From positions 1-11,325 of the forward strand of contig SBFY01000202.1 of the NCBI GenBank assembly GCA_006227085.1: a stretch of DNA of 11,325 nt. The letters are read 5' to 3'. The translations under genes and the position numbers were made by a program. Positions 1 to 7,782 of this stretch are shown in pieces. The stretch comes from Gammaproteobacteria bacterium. GTDB lineage: Bacteria; Pseudomonadota; Gammaproteobacteria; Pseudomonadales; M0112. The first letter of the stretch is position 1; each line of letters begins with the position of its first letter. The notes below the pieces were generated by a model. It was given only the letters and a program-made list of their open reading frames with translations, did not search any database and was not told where the DNA came from.

Positions 1-1407
1 CAGGCCAAGAAACTGCCGATGGTGGAAGACCTGCGCGATGAATCCGATCATGAACACCCGACCCGCCTGGTGATTGTGCCGCGTTCCAACCGTGTCGATA
101 CGGATGCGTTGATGGCGCATCTGTTTGCCACCACCGAGCTGGAGAAAAGCTATCGCGCCAACTTCAATGTGATCGGCCTGGATGGCCGCCCGGCGGTGAA
201 AGACTTGCGTGAAATGCTGCGTGAATGGCTGGTGTATCGCCGTGAAACGGTGCGCCGTCGCCTGCAATACCGGCTCGACAAGATCCTCAAGCGCTTGCAT
301 ATCCTTGATGGCTTGTTGGTGGCATTCCTGAATATTGATGAAGTGATTGCCATTATCCGCAGGGAAGATGAGCCCAAGCCGGTCTTGATGAAGCGCTTCA
401 AGATCAGCGATGAACAGGCCGAAGCGATCCTCGAATTGAAGTTGCGTCACCTCGCCAAGTTGGAAGAAATGAAAATCCGTGGCGAGCAGGCGGAACTGGC
501 CGAGGAACGCGATGCGCTGGAAAAAATCCTGTCTTCGGAAGCGCGCCTGACAACGCTGTTGAAGAAAGAACTAAAAACCATTGCCGATACCCATGGCGAT
601 GATCGCCGCTCACCGATTGTGAAGCGCGAAGAGTCCAAGGCCTTCAGCGAAGAAGAGTTGATGACGTCCGAGCCGATCACGGTGATCGTGTCGGAGAAAG
701 GCTGGGTGCGTGCTGCCAAGGGTCATGACATCGATGTGTCAGGCCTCAGTTACAAATCCGGTGACAATTTCCTGTTTGCCGTGAAAGGCAAGAGTAACCA
801 GCCACTGGTGGTGCTCGATTCGACGGGTCGCAGTTATTCGCTGCCATCGCACAACCTGCCATCGGCACGTGGCCATGGCGAACCCTTGACTGGGCGCATC
901 AGTCCGCCATCGGGCGCGACCTTTGCCGGCGGCATGATGGGCAGTGATGACGATCGCTATGTGCTGGCGAGTGATGCCGGTTATGGCTTTGTGGTGAAGC
1001 TGGCGGATTTGCAGGCGAACAAGAAAGCGGGCAAGGCCGCATTGAATGTGCCGGATGGTGCGTTGGCGCTGCCGCCGGCGTCGGTCAATGACGATAGCGA
1101 TTTATTGGTGGCGATCAGCAACGAGGGGCGTTTGCTGGCGTTTCCGGTCAGTGAGTTGCCGGCCTTGTCGCGCGGCAAGGGTAACAAGATCATCGGCATT
1201 CCGTCGGCGCGTTTGAAAACGCGTGAGGAATTTGTGGCAGCGATTGCGGTGATCAAGCCCGGTGAAACCTTGCTGGTGCATTCCGGCAAGCGTCATCTCG
1301 GTTTGAAGCTATCGGATCTCGAGCATTACCGCGGTGAGCGCGGCCGCCGTGGCAACAAGTTACCGCGGGGGTTCCAGAAGGTCGACCGTGTTGAGGTCCA
1401 GGCCTGA
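1..1407 (+). CDS. parC: DNA topoisomerase IV subunit A, 3' part
   Basis: ParC is the DNA-cutting subunit of topoisomerase IV. With ParE it decatenates daughter chromosomes in the cytoplasm. The reading frame is open from base 1, so the gene starts outside the window. The 468 residues present compare with about 750 in known ParC proteins, so the winged-helix domain with the catalytic tyrosine lies upstream. Visible are the end of the breakage-reunion core and its coiled coil: ILDGLLVAFLNIDEVI near residue 100 of the fragment, then QAEAILELKLRHLAKLEEMK near 145. The C-terminal beta-propeller follows, with blade-like repeats such as RYVLASDAGYGFVVKL near residue 320. No GyrA-box motif of the GyrA type (QRRGGKG-like) is seen, which favours ParC over GyrA. 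The TGA stop lies inside the convergent neighbour, giving a 48-bp overlap and no room for a terminator between them. Confidence 0.96.
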   Translation, partial: QAKKLPMVEDLRDESDHEHPTRLVIVPRSNRVDTDALMAHLFATTELEKSYRANFNVIGLDGRPAVKDLREMLREWLVYRRETVRRRLQYRLDKILKRLHILDGLLVAFLNIDEVIAIIRREDEPKPVLMKRFKISDEQAEAILELKLRHLAKLEEMKIRGEQAELAEERDALEKILSSEARLTTLLKKELKTIADTHGDDRRSPIVKREESKAFSEEELMTSEPITVIVSEKGWVRAAKGHDIDVSGLSYKSGDNFLFAVKGKSNQPLVVLDSTGRSYSLPSHNLPSARGHGEPLTGRISPPSGATFAGGMMGSDDDRYVLASDAGYGFVVKLADLQANKKAGKAALNVPDGALALPPASVNDDSDLLVAISNEGRLLAFPVSELPALSRGKGNKIIGIPSARLKTREEFVAAIAVIKPGETLLVHSGKRHLGLKLSDLEHYRGERGRRGNKLPRGFQKVDRVEVQA

Positions 1408-2481
1408 GGCCGGTTGCCAGCGCCAGGCGCGCACATGCCCCTGGTCGCTGTTGATCGGTAACACTGGCGTGCCGGGGTAGAGCGCGCGTACCGCATCGGC
1501 TGTACGCGGTTCCAGCAGGATATCGTCATCCTCACACAGCGAGGCCAGGTCGAGCAGGGTTTGCGCCTGTTGACCGGCATCCAGCCAGCGGTGTTCGGCC
1601 GTTGCCATTTCACTGCCATCCGGTTCACTCAGCAGGCAGGCTTGCAACCGCAAGGCCAGCAGGCCTTCTTTCTTGCGTTGCTGGTTCAGCGGCGGTAATT
1701 CCAGTGCCAGCCGGCGGGCGGCTTCCGCCGCTTCTTTCAGTGACGCAAAAATCAAGGCAAAGCGGCCAGAGCCCAGGGTCTGGATCGGGGTCAGCGCATT
1801 GCCCGGCAGCGTTTCCAGCAAGTCCAGGCTGTCGATGATGTGGCGGTTCAGCATCGGCGCGCTCAGGCTGTTGTGCAGGCTGGCGTAATTGGTGATGGCA
1901 ATGCACAGCAGGGTTTGTGGCTGGGATGTGTCCAGCCAGGTTGGCCATTGCAGGCCGGTTTCCGGCTCGGGCGGAATCACGACGGGTGGGGGTGGCAGGG
2001 TTTGCAAGGATTGCCAGCCCTGCCAGCACATGCGGACCAGCCCGCCCAATCCACCCGCCAGTACCAGCATGCCGAACCAGGGCCATGGTGCGCGATCCGG
2101 ATCGGTGTGGATTTCCAGCGTGCCGAGCAGCTGCTGTTCAAAACTGATGGGCCGGCGTTGTGACAGGGTGTCGCTATCGCTCGTGTTGCCGGCTGCGGCA
2201 ATCGGCGCGCCGGAGGGTTGGTTGATGCGGATACCGGTCACGGCATGGTTGCTGACCAGCTGGTCGAGGGTGCGCTGGATGGCCAGGTTGTCCTGGCCCA
2301 GCAGCATCGGTTGCAAGGTGGCCGTCAACTGGCTGGCGAGGACTTCCAGGTAGTCCGCACTTTGGCGCACTTGCTGGCGGTGGTGTTGCCAGACCAGCAG
2401 CAGGCTGCCCACCAGTACGATGGCGGTGAACAGCGAAAGTTTTTGCCAGCCTTGCAGCCACTGGTCCCGGGATACCGACAT
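1360..2481 (-). CDS. AhpA/YtjB-type inner-membrane protein with C-terminal cyclase-like domain
   Basis: This 373-residue protein has a short basic N-terminus, a membrane segment at about 15-31, a periplasmic stretch at about 32-131, a second membrane segment at about 132-150, a proline-rich linker (160-172) and a cytoplasmic C-terminal region. The periplasmic part (LEVLASQLTATLQPML, then TLDQLVSN, then a turn at about 88-93) resembles E. coli YtjB/Smp, which also sits divergently next to serB. AhpA of Pseudomonas has been linked to haemolysin and pili; its function is not settled. Residues 190-345 go beyond YtjB and follow the class III nucleotidyl cyclase pattern: LLCIAITNY at 191-199, LGSGRFALIF at 236-245, AAEAARRLALEL at 250-261. 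The usual metal-binding Asp residues are absent, so catalysis is unlikely. The start is ATG with only a weak ribosome site. The TAA stop overlaps parC. The family call is fairly sure; the cyclase fold is inference. Confidence 0.82.
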   Translation of the reverse strand: MSVSRDQWLQGWQKLSLFTAIVLVGSLLLVWQHHRQQVRQSADYLEVLASQLTATLQPMLLGQDNLAIQRTLDQLVSNHAVTGIRINQPSGAPIAAAGNTSDSDTLSQRRPISFEQQLLGTLEIHTDPDRAPWPWFGMLVLAGGLGGLVRMCWQGWQSLQTLPPPPVVIPPEPETGLQWPTWLDTSQPQTLLCIAITNYASLHNSLSAPMLNRHIIDSLDLLETLPGNALTPIQTLGSGRFALIFASLKEAAEAARRLALELPPLNQQRKKEGLLALRLQACLLSEPDGSEMATAEHRWLDAGQQAQTLLDLASLCEDDDILLEPRTADAVRALYPGTPVLPINSDQGHVRAWRWQPASGLDLNTVDLLEPPR

Positions 2482-2504
2482 GAATGTTATTGTCCGTGCG
2501 ACGG

Positions 2505-2545
2505 TACCGGCATTATGCCACAGGCGTTACAATGCCCATCCTGTT
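2505..2545. promoter_or_regulatory. Candidate divergent promoter region, AhpA-type gene / serB
   Basis: The 91 bp between the divergent starts must hold the promoters of both genes unless these lie inside the coding regions. A TACAAT box (2528-2533, + strand) matches the -10 consensus at five of six bases and lies about 40 bases before the serB TTG start. A CATAAT box on the minus strand (2512-2517) matches at five of six and lies about 30 bases before the AhpA-type start. Neither has a convincing -35 hexamer at 16-18 bp, so these may be weak or activator-dependent. The assignment is tentative. Confidence 0.3.
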
Positions 2546-2559
2546 GTTTGGCACAGCAC

Positions 2560-2575
2560 GAGGGGCCAGCCTTTG
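2560..2575 (+). promoter_or_regulatory. Ribosome binding site fixing a TTG start for serB
   Basis: GAGGGG at 2560-2565 is a good Shine-Dalgarno match, 7 bases before TTG at 2573-2575. Starting here gives an N-terminus MRTVVLMTVTGPDQPGIT, which lines up with the beginning of the first ACT domain in Pseudomonas-type SerB (as I recall it, MREIVLINITGEDRPGLT). The next in-frame candidates, GTG at 2582 and 2585 and ATG at 2591, have poorer ribosome sites and would remove the first beta strand. ATG codons further upstream (2420, 2480) fall inside or at the edge of the divergent gene. Confidence 0.75.
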
Positions 2576-3784
2576 AGAACGGTGGTGTTGATGACGGTGA
2601 CCGGCCCGGACCAGCCCGGTATTACCGCCTTGATGACCGGCGAGTTGTCCCAGCATGCCGTCAATGTGCTGGACATTGGCCAAGCGGTTATCCATGACAC
2701 CCTGTCACTGGGCATGTTGGTGGAAATTCCTTCGCACCTGGATACGCAATCGATTGAAGCCGCCTTGCTGGCACGCGCAGCAGACAAAGGCTTGGTGGTG
2801 CGCTTTACCCCGATCAGTGAAGACAGTTACGAGCACTGGGTGGCCGCGCAGGGAAAGCCGCGTCACATCGTGACTTTGCTGGCACGCAAGATCACCGCCT
2901 ACCAGATTTCACGCTTGACCGACGTGGTGGCGCGCTATCACTTGAATATCGACAAGATCACGCGCCTGTCCGGACGTATTCCTTTGGGGGCCTTGCCGGA
3001 AGGCAGTAAGGCCTGCGTCGAGTTTTCCGTGCGTGGCCATGTGGAAGATGCCGGCCCGATGCGCCGTGATTTCATGGAGCTGGCCAGCGAGCTGGATGTG
3101 GATATTGCCTACCAGGAAGACACGGTGTTCCGTCGCCATCGTCGCTTGGTCGTGTTTGATATGGACTCCACATTGATCGAAGCAGAAGTGATTGATGAAC
3201 TCGCCAAGGTGCATGGTGTGGGCGAGCAAGTGGCTGCCATCACCGAACGGGCGATGCGCGGCGAACTCGATTTCAAGGCCAGTTTTGCTGAACGGGTGGC
3301 ATTGCTGGCCGGTTTGCCGGAGAGCGCCTTGGCTGAAGTGGCATCGCGCCTTCGTCTCACGGAAGGCGCTGAGCGACTGATCGCATCGGTGCGGCGCCTC
3401 GGTTATCGCACAGCGATCCTGTCCGGAGGGTTTACCTATTTCGGCAAGCGCCTGCAGCAACAGCTCGGGATTGATTATGTGCACGCCAATGAGCTGGAAA
3501 TCGTCGATGGCAAGGTCACTGGCCGTGTTGTTGGCACGGTCGTCGATGGCCAGCGCAAGGCGCAGTTGTTGCAACAGATAGCCCGCGAAGAAGGCATTGT
3601 GCTGGAACAGGTTATTGCAGTCGGTGATGGCGCTAACGACTTGCCGATGCTGTCGATTGCGGGCTTGGGGATTGCGTTCCGTGCCAAGCCGCTGGTGAAG
3701 CAGTCAGCGAAACATGCCATTTCCACGTTGGGCCTGGATGGTATTTTGTATTTGATGGGCCTGAGTGATCGCGATACCCAGTAA
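2573..3784 (+). CDS. serB: Phosphoserine phosphatase, ACT-ACT-HAD type
   Basis: SerB removes phosphate from O-phospho-L-serine, the last step of serine synthesis from 3-phosphoglycerate, in the cytoplasm. From the TTG start the protein has 403 residues, close to the roughly 405 of Pseudomonas SerB and longer than the E. coli enzyme. Two N-terminal ACT-like domains (about 1-80 and 95-175) come first; the first carries TGPDQPGIT and NVLDIGQAVIH. The HAD phosphatase core follows. Motif I is DMDST, with nucleophile D196 and acid/base D198. Motif II is SGGFT from S284. A Lys in GQRKAQ lies near 329, and motif III is GDGANDLPML with D352 and D356. All catalytic residues are present. The gene stands alone on its strand and ends 38 bases before a terminator hairpin. 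The ACT domains suggest serine sensing, but that is inferred from the fold. Confidence 0.95.
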   Translation: MRTVVLMTVTGPDQPGITALMTGELSQHAVNVLDIGQAVIHDTLSLGMLVEIPSHLDTQSIEAALLARAADKGLVVRFTPISEDSYEHWVAAQGKPRHIVTLLARKITAYQISRLTDVVARYHLNIDKITRLSGRIPLGALPEGSKACVEFSVRGHVEDAGPMRRDFMELASELDVDIAYQEDTVFRRHRRLVVFDMDSTLIEAEVIDELAKVHGVGEQVAAITERAMRGELDFKASFAERVALLAGLPESALAEVASRLRLTEGAERLIASVRRLGYRTAILSGGFTYFGKRLQQQLGIDYVHANELEIVDGKVTGRVVGTVVDGQRKAQLLQQIAREEGIVLEQVIAVGDGANDLPMLSIAGLGIAFRAKPLVKQSAKHAISTLGLDGILYLMGLSDRDTQ

Positions 3785-3822
3785 TGCGCAGGCAATGGAT
3801 GTGCGGGTAATCGCCCGGCAAT

Positions 3823-3850
3823 AAAAAAGGCAGCCCAGGCTGCCTTTTTT
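3823..3850. terminator. Bidirectional rho-independent terminator between serB and fimX
   Basis: A perfect inverted repeat pairs AAAAAAGGCAGC (3823-3834) with GCTGCCTTTTTT (3839-3850) around a four-base loop, CCAG. It has a GC-rich stem core with an A run on one side and a T run on the other, so it gives a stem plus U tract in both directions. It lies between the convergent stops of serB (3784) and the fimX-like gene (3867), as expected for a shared terminator. Confidence 0.93.
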
Positions 3851-3866
3851 GTTCGCATTGATCCGC

Positions 3867-5894
3867 TTATGCGATTTCGCTGAACTCGTAATTCATCTCA
3901 GGCTGCGGTGCTTGCAGGTAATTGCCTTGGATGAAATTCGCGCTGGCCTGCCACAGGATGGCGAGCATGGAAGCGTTTTCCACGTTCGGCACCACGACCT
4001 TGCGTTTGGCATTGTTCACTACCGTGATGATGTCCTTGAGCGGTTGTGGATCGCCGCTGCCGTCCTGGATGGCCATGGAGAATTTCGGGCTCAGTTTCAC
4101 GTAATCCACAGCCAAGTGCTTTAGGGTTGTTGAAGGGTCGTTCGCCCCGCCACCGAAGTGTGTGATGCCCAGGCAGCAGCCAATACCCTTGATGCGCTCG
4201 GCGAAGGTTTTGCCCTGGTTGATGTTGCGGGCAAAGTCTTCTTCCGCGATCTGGAAGACCATCGCATTCGGCGGGATGTCGCCAGCCTGCATCGCCACTT
4301 TCAGCCACGGCGTCAGGCTGTCGTCGGCCATGGCGAATGCGGTCAGGTTGATGGCGAGGCGCGTGTCATTGCCTTTCGCACGTTGCTCGGACAAATGCTT
4401 GATGCCTTCGAGGATCACCCAACGATCGAGTTTGCTGGCCAGTTTGGCATCCAGCTGGTCCATGAACTTGGCTGGCGGAATGACCTCACCGTCCGGGTTG
4501 AGCATGCGCACATACGCTTCGTAATGGTCGCCGACATCACCCTTGATGCTGAGCAGGGGCTGGAACAGCAAGCGCATGTTGCCCTGGTCAAGTGCTTCGG
4601 CCAGATCCGGTTCTTCTTCCAATACCTTGCCGGTAGCGGCGGCGGTGGCTTTCTTGGTGGTGCGCGAGAACACATTGGCACCATTGCCAGCGCCATCGGG
4701 TTTCTTGCTGCGTAACTCCTCAACCGCTTGGCGACACTGGTCCAGCAGCTCCACCGGGTCGCGCGGTGACTTGGCATTGAGCACAGCGATGCCAATGCTG
4801 ACGGTGTATTGCAGCGTCTGGCCACTCACTTCGCACATGTGTTCATTGACCATCTTGCACAATTCGTTGGCGAAGGCCTCAGCGGTATCAGCATCGGTAT
4901 GAGGCATCATCATCGCCAGCATGTTGTCGCCAAAACGGGACAGGTAGTGACGCTTGTCGGCCTTGGTTTTGGCCAGTTTGGCCAGGTCAGCCATCACACC
5001 ATCCGCGCCGGTAAAACCAAACCGCGTGGTGAGTTGGTCAAACAGGTCGACACAGATCAGCAATACATGATCGATGGTAGTGACATTGGCGGCCTGCACC
5101 AGTGCGGCACCCAGGTGATCCAGGAAAAACTGGCGATTGATCAGGCCAGTGACCGGGTCATTCATGCTGAGGCCGCCGCCAGCACTGCCGCTTTCGCCAA
5201 TCTGGATGCTGATTTGCTTGCACACCTCGCCATCGAGCGTGGCGTTGGCAATGGTCATTGCGACCAAGACATCACTATCGTCCTGGGTGCACAAATTGAT
5301 GCCGATTTCGCTCGGTTTGGCGCCCAGGCTTTTCAGGAAAGCCTTGAATTTGTCCTGGTCCTGTTCGGCAATGAGGTCGATCACTGGCTGGCAATCAAGG
5401 TCATCCGGTGATTCATAACCCAGCAGCCTGGCGAATGCGTCATTGGCCTGCAGGATCATGCCATCGGCAAAAAAGGCAGTGCCTTCTTCTTCTGTACCGC
5501 TTGCTGCAGCGGTCGTGCCTGACGGGGCGCCGCCACGACGGACGTGCGCCAATGCTTTCAGCAGGACTTCACGGGGGCGAGCAGGGTCAGCCGTGGCAAT
5601 GGCGCCGGCTTCCAACGCCTCAATAATGGTGTTGTCACTGTTGGCGGGCATGCAGGCAATCCAGGGCAAGCTGCCCAGGCCTTCGCCGATCTTGTCCAGT
5701 GGCAATTCGCCGGCCAATGGCAGGGCAATGGCGATGGCAAACGGGCCTTCTTTCAAGGCCAGCCCGATCTCTTCATCCCGCTCGATATGGGTGATGCTGG
5801 CGTTGTGGCCGGCTTCGCGGAATGCATCCCCGAGGGCAGAAGCCTCCGCATCGGAGCCGCCAATGACCAACGCCTTGAATGATTCAGCCGTCAT
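3867..5894 (-). CDS. fimX: FimX-like degenerate GGDEF/EAL cyclic di-GMP effector
   Basis: FimX proteins bind cyclic di-GMP and promote type IV pilus assembly and twitching motility, acting at the cell pole in Pseudomonas. This 675-residue protein (P. aeruginosa FimX is about 690) has the same order of domains. A receiver-like domain (about 3-120) has ALVIGGSDAEA at its start and no acidic phospho-acceptor in IAIALPLAG. A PAS-like domain (about 140-235) includes ADGMILQANDAFARLLGY. The GGDEF-like domain (245-395) has DPVTGLINR, but GGDEF is replaced by GDNML at 322-326. The EAL-like domain (430-665) has LLFQPLLS, but EAY at 459-461 in place of EAL, HFGGG for the usual DDFG loop, and FIQGNYLQAP near the end. 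Neither catalytic site looks active. The upstream gene on the same strand ends 60 bp away and may share transcription. Family identity is strong; pilus control is by analogy. Confidence 0.88.
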   Translation of the reverse strand: MTAESFKALVIGGSDAEASALGDAFREAGHNASITHIERDEEIGLALKEGPFAIAIALPLAGELPLDKIGEGLGSLPWIACMPANSDNTIIEALEAGAIATADPARPREVLLKALAHVRRGGAPSGTTAAASGTEEEGTAFFADGMILQANDAFARLLGYESPDDLDCQPVIDLIAEQDQDKFKAFLKSLGAKPSEIGINLCTQDDSDVLVAMTIANATLDGEVCKQISIQIGESGSAGGGLSMNDPVTGLINRQFFLDHLGAALVQAANVTTIDHVLLICVDLFDQLTTRFGFTGADGVMADLAKLAKTKADKRHYLSRFGDNMLAMMMPHTDADTAEAFANELCKMVNEHMCEVSGQTLQYTVSIGIAVLNAKSPRDPVELLDQCRQAVEELRSKKPDGAGNGANVFSRTTKKATAAATGKVLEEEPDLAEALDQGNMRLLFQPLLSIKGDVGDHYEAYVRMLNPDGEVIPPAKFMDQLDAKLASKLDRWVILEGIKHLSEQRAKGNDTRLAINLTAFAMADDSLTPWLKVAMQAGDIPPNAMVFQIAEEDFARNINQGKTFAERIKGIGCCLGITHFGGGANDPSTTLKHLAVDYVKLSPKFSMAIQDGSGDPQPLKDIITVVNNAKRKVVVPNVENASMLAILWQASANFIQGNYLQAPQPEMNYEFSEIA

Positions 5895-5909
5895 ACTACA
5901 TAACACCTT
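5892..5909 (-). promoter_or_regulatory. Ribosome binding site supporting ATG 5894 as fimX start
   Basis: On the minus strand AAGGTG (5909-5904) lies 9 bases before ATG at 5894-5892. The frame is open further upstream to a GTG at 5906-5904, but that GTG is part of the Shine-Dalgarno match itself and has no ribosome site of its own. ATG is therefore preferred, giving a protein that starts MTAESFKALVIGG. Confidence 0.65.
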
Positions 5910-5954
5910 GAAAAATAACGATTTTTATTGTTCTAATGGCACAAGGATTTTATT

Positions 5955-7763
5955 CTACAAGGATTTCCACAAAGAGTCGAAACCTTCCTCCTGGCCGGGA
6001 GCCGCATCAGTGCTGGCCTTGAGGCGCTGGGCAGCGCTGCCAATGGCGTCAAAACTGAACCGGCACCAGGCGCCGGTGCCATCCATCTTTTTGACCAGCC
6101 GGACGTACATCTGCTCGCCTTTTTGCTGCAAAACGACTTTCTGGCGGCTACGGAAACCGATGCGTGGTGTCAGCAGGCTGGCCGGGATACCGACGGTGTC
6201 GATTTCAGGCACCAGTAACACCCGCAGGAACTCACCTTCATCGCCAGTCTTGCGGATAGCCCGTCCGCCCCACGGTTGCGCGCCCGAACTCAGCACTTCC
6301 ACGCCGAACTGGGTCTGGGTGGCATCCGGCTTGACCCAGCGGATCACGGCAACGAACCAGTGCTCATGATCCCCATCGCGCACCCCGATCAACTCGCCGG
6401 CTTTCAGCAAGTTGGGTGGATCGCCTTCATGCCAGACCAGACCGTAGCCGCCGGGGCTGGCATTGAATGTGTTCAAGGTGTGCGTCTGGAAGCGCTCGCT
6501 TTCCTTGCTGGCGCGTGCCTGCTGTGCGGCACTTTCGGTGGCCTTGTCGATGGTTTTGAGCTTGTTGGCGGCCTCGTCTGAGAAGTCCATCTTGAATGGA
6601 CTGTCCCACATATCCGAGCTGCTGGTTTTCGGTTGTTTGTCTTTCAGGAAACGGTTTTTCTCCGTTTCATCAAACAGTGCGCCAGATTGGGCGATGCCTA
6701 CCAGGTCTTCAAAACTTTGGCCGCCCGACAGGAAATAGTGCAGGGCCGATAACCCGAAGCAGACCTGGAGGGGCTGGGAGGCATCCTCACGGATAAAGCT
6801 GCGCTCGGATAGCGGCCCCCAGGCGGTGACCAGGTGCAGCAACAGGTTATCTGCCACGGCAACACCATTGACCTGCAGCGATTCGATCTCGTCGTTGTTG
6901 GCAGCATTCTGCAAATGCGTGAGCAGTGCTGTTGTGTTGAGTGCAAATTGCGGCGGGAATGATTCGTCACAGTACTTGCGGTACACCGGGGCAGCATCGC
7001 CAGTCGGCTGGATCACCAATCCTTCGGTGTTGGCGGTATAGGGCTCGAGTTTCGCCAGTGCACACCAATCCGCGAGCGCTTGTGCAATGTCGCGCAAGTC
7101 ATGCTGGCGCAATTGGTTGACGCGTGCGCTGCCCAGCAATAATGCGCGGACATAAGCCTGGCGGATGCTGAGTGCTGTGCTGCTGGGGTTGCTGTTGTCC
7201 TCGATTGCCGCATCGGCCTGGTTTTCCTGCAGCGCAAACAGGTATAGCTGGTGCAGTGAATGCCAGAGTCCTGCCGGGACAGGCTGGAACAGCATGTAGC
7301 TGCGCAACAGCACTTGCGAGAATTCGGTGATGGCACGGTGCAGGGGTGTGGCGAGATCAATGGCTTTGCCGCGGAAGCTGAGTTTTAATCCGCGCCCTTG
7401 TGCGGCGACGATAGCGTATCCGGTCGCCAGTTCATTCTGCAGCACTTGTGCGAGCTGGGAGATGTTGCGGGTGCGTGCCGGCATGACCAGCGGCTGGTTC
7501 AGGAAATGTTTCGCCAGTCCTTTGCAGGCCTGGTAAACCCGCGGGCGCAGTTGTTCCAGCAACGCCAGGCGCACATCCGGGCCGAGTTTGGTGTGATTGA
7601 GTTCAGTCACGGCCTGGTACAGCAGGCGGGAGGTTTCACCGAGGTTGGCAACGGGTAAATGGCTGATCCATTCCTCAAACGCTGCCGGGTCGGCTTTGCA
7701 GAAGCTCAGGGCATCCCGGTCTTGCTTGGGGATGCGTAATGCAATGGTGGCTTGCTCTGCCAT
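5955..7763 (-). CDS. Conserved FimX-neighbour protein with PilZ-like C-terminal domain
   Basis: I recognise this 602-residue protein only by position: Pseudomonas has an uncharacterised gene in the same place next to fimX. It has no signal peptide or membrane segment, so it is probably cytoplasmic. Residues 1-370 look mainly helical, with leucine- and alanine-rich stretches, and match no motif I know. A polar linker (about 370-425) follows. Residues 425-505 read like a divergent PilZ barrel: NASPGGYGLVW carries the N-x-S-x-x-G signature (N434, S436, G439), then LKAGELIGVRD, WFVAVIRWVKP and TQFGVEVLSSGAQP. A canonical RxxxR is absent; only R417 and R424 lie upstream, wrongly spaced. A beta-rich tail (510-570) may be a second barrel. 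Cyclic di-GMP binding is inference. The ATG start has a strong ribosome site, AGGAAGG, 7 bases upstream. The gene probably forms an operon with fimX. Confidence 0.8.
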   Translation of the reverse strand: MAEQATIALRIPKQDRDALSFCKADPAAFEEWISHLPVANLGETSRLLYQAVTELNHTKLGPDVRLALLEQLRPRVYQACKGLAKHFLNQPLVMPARTRNISQLAQVLQNELATGYAIVAAQGRGLKLSFRGKAIDLATPLHRAITEFSQVLLRSYMLFQPVPAGLWHSLHQLYLFALQENQADAAIEDNSNPSSTALSIRQAYVRALLLGSARVNQLRQHDLRDIAQALADWCALAKLEPYTANTEGLVIQPTGDAAPVYRKYCDESFPPQFALNTTALLTHLQNAANNDEIESLQVNGVAVADNLLLHLVTAWGPLSERSFIREDASQPLQVCFGLSALHYFLSGGQSFEDLVGIAQSGALFDETEKNRFLKDKQPKTSSSDMWDSPFKMDFSDEAANKLKTIDKATESAAQQARASKESERFQTHTLNTFNASPGGYGLVWHEGDPPNLLKAGELIGVRDGDHEHWFVAVIRWVKPDATQTQFGVEVLSSGAQPWGGRAIRKTGDEGEFLRVLLVPEIDTVGIPASLLTPRIGFRSRQKVVLQQKGEQMYVRLVKKMDGTGAWCRFSFDAIGSAAQRLKASTDAAPGQEEGFDSLWKSL

Positions 7764-7770
7764 GTGGGTA

Positions 7771-7777
7771 CCTTCCT
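7771..7777 (-). promoter_or_regulatory. Strong ribosome binding site of the PilZ-like gene
   Basis: The minus strand reads AGGAAGG here, 7 bases before ATG at 7763-7761. It is among the best Shine-Dalgarno matches in the window and fixes the start. The 19-bp palindrome ends only 5 bases upstream, so a hairpin there could influence access of ribosomes. Confidence 0.75.
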
Positions 7778-7782
7778 CGCAC

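Noticed and set aside
2909..3574. Open frame of 221 codons on the minus strand, antisense to serB
   Set aside because: It lies entirely within serB, whose catalytic motifs are all in the + frame. The antisense translation shows no family motif and has His/Gln-rich composition typical of a mirrored frame.
4158..4715. Open frame of 185 codons on the + strand within fimX
   Set aside because: It is antisense to the EAL-like and linker coding region of fimX; no motif or start signal supports it.
5911..5926. Inverted repeat AAAAAT-AACG-ATTTTT in the spacer before fimX
   Set aside because: The stem is only A-T pairs, too weak for a terminator. It is better read as an AT-rich spacer; no paired -35 and -10 boxes with good spacing were found there.
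5443..6369. Open frame of 308 codons on the + strand across the fimX start and the 3' end of the PilZ-like gene
   Set aside because: It is antisense to two real genes, crosses their AT-rich spacer and shows no recognisable domain or ribosome site.
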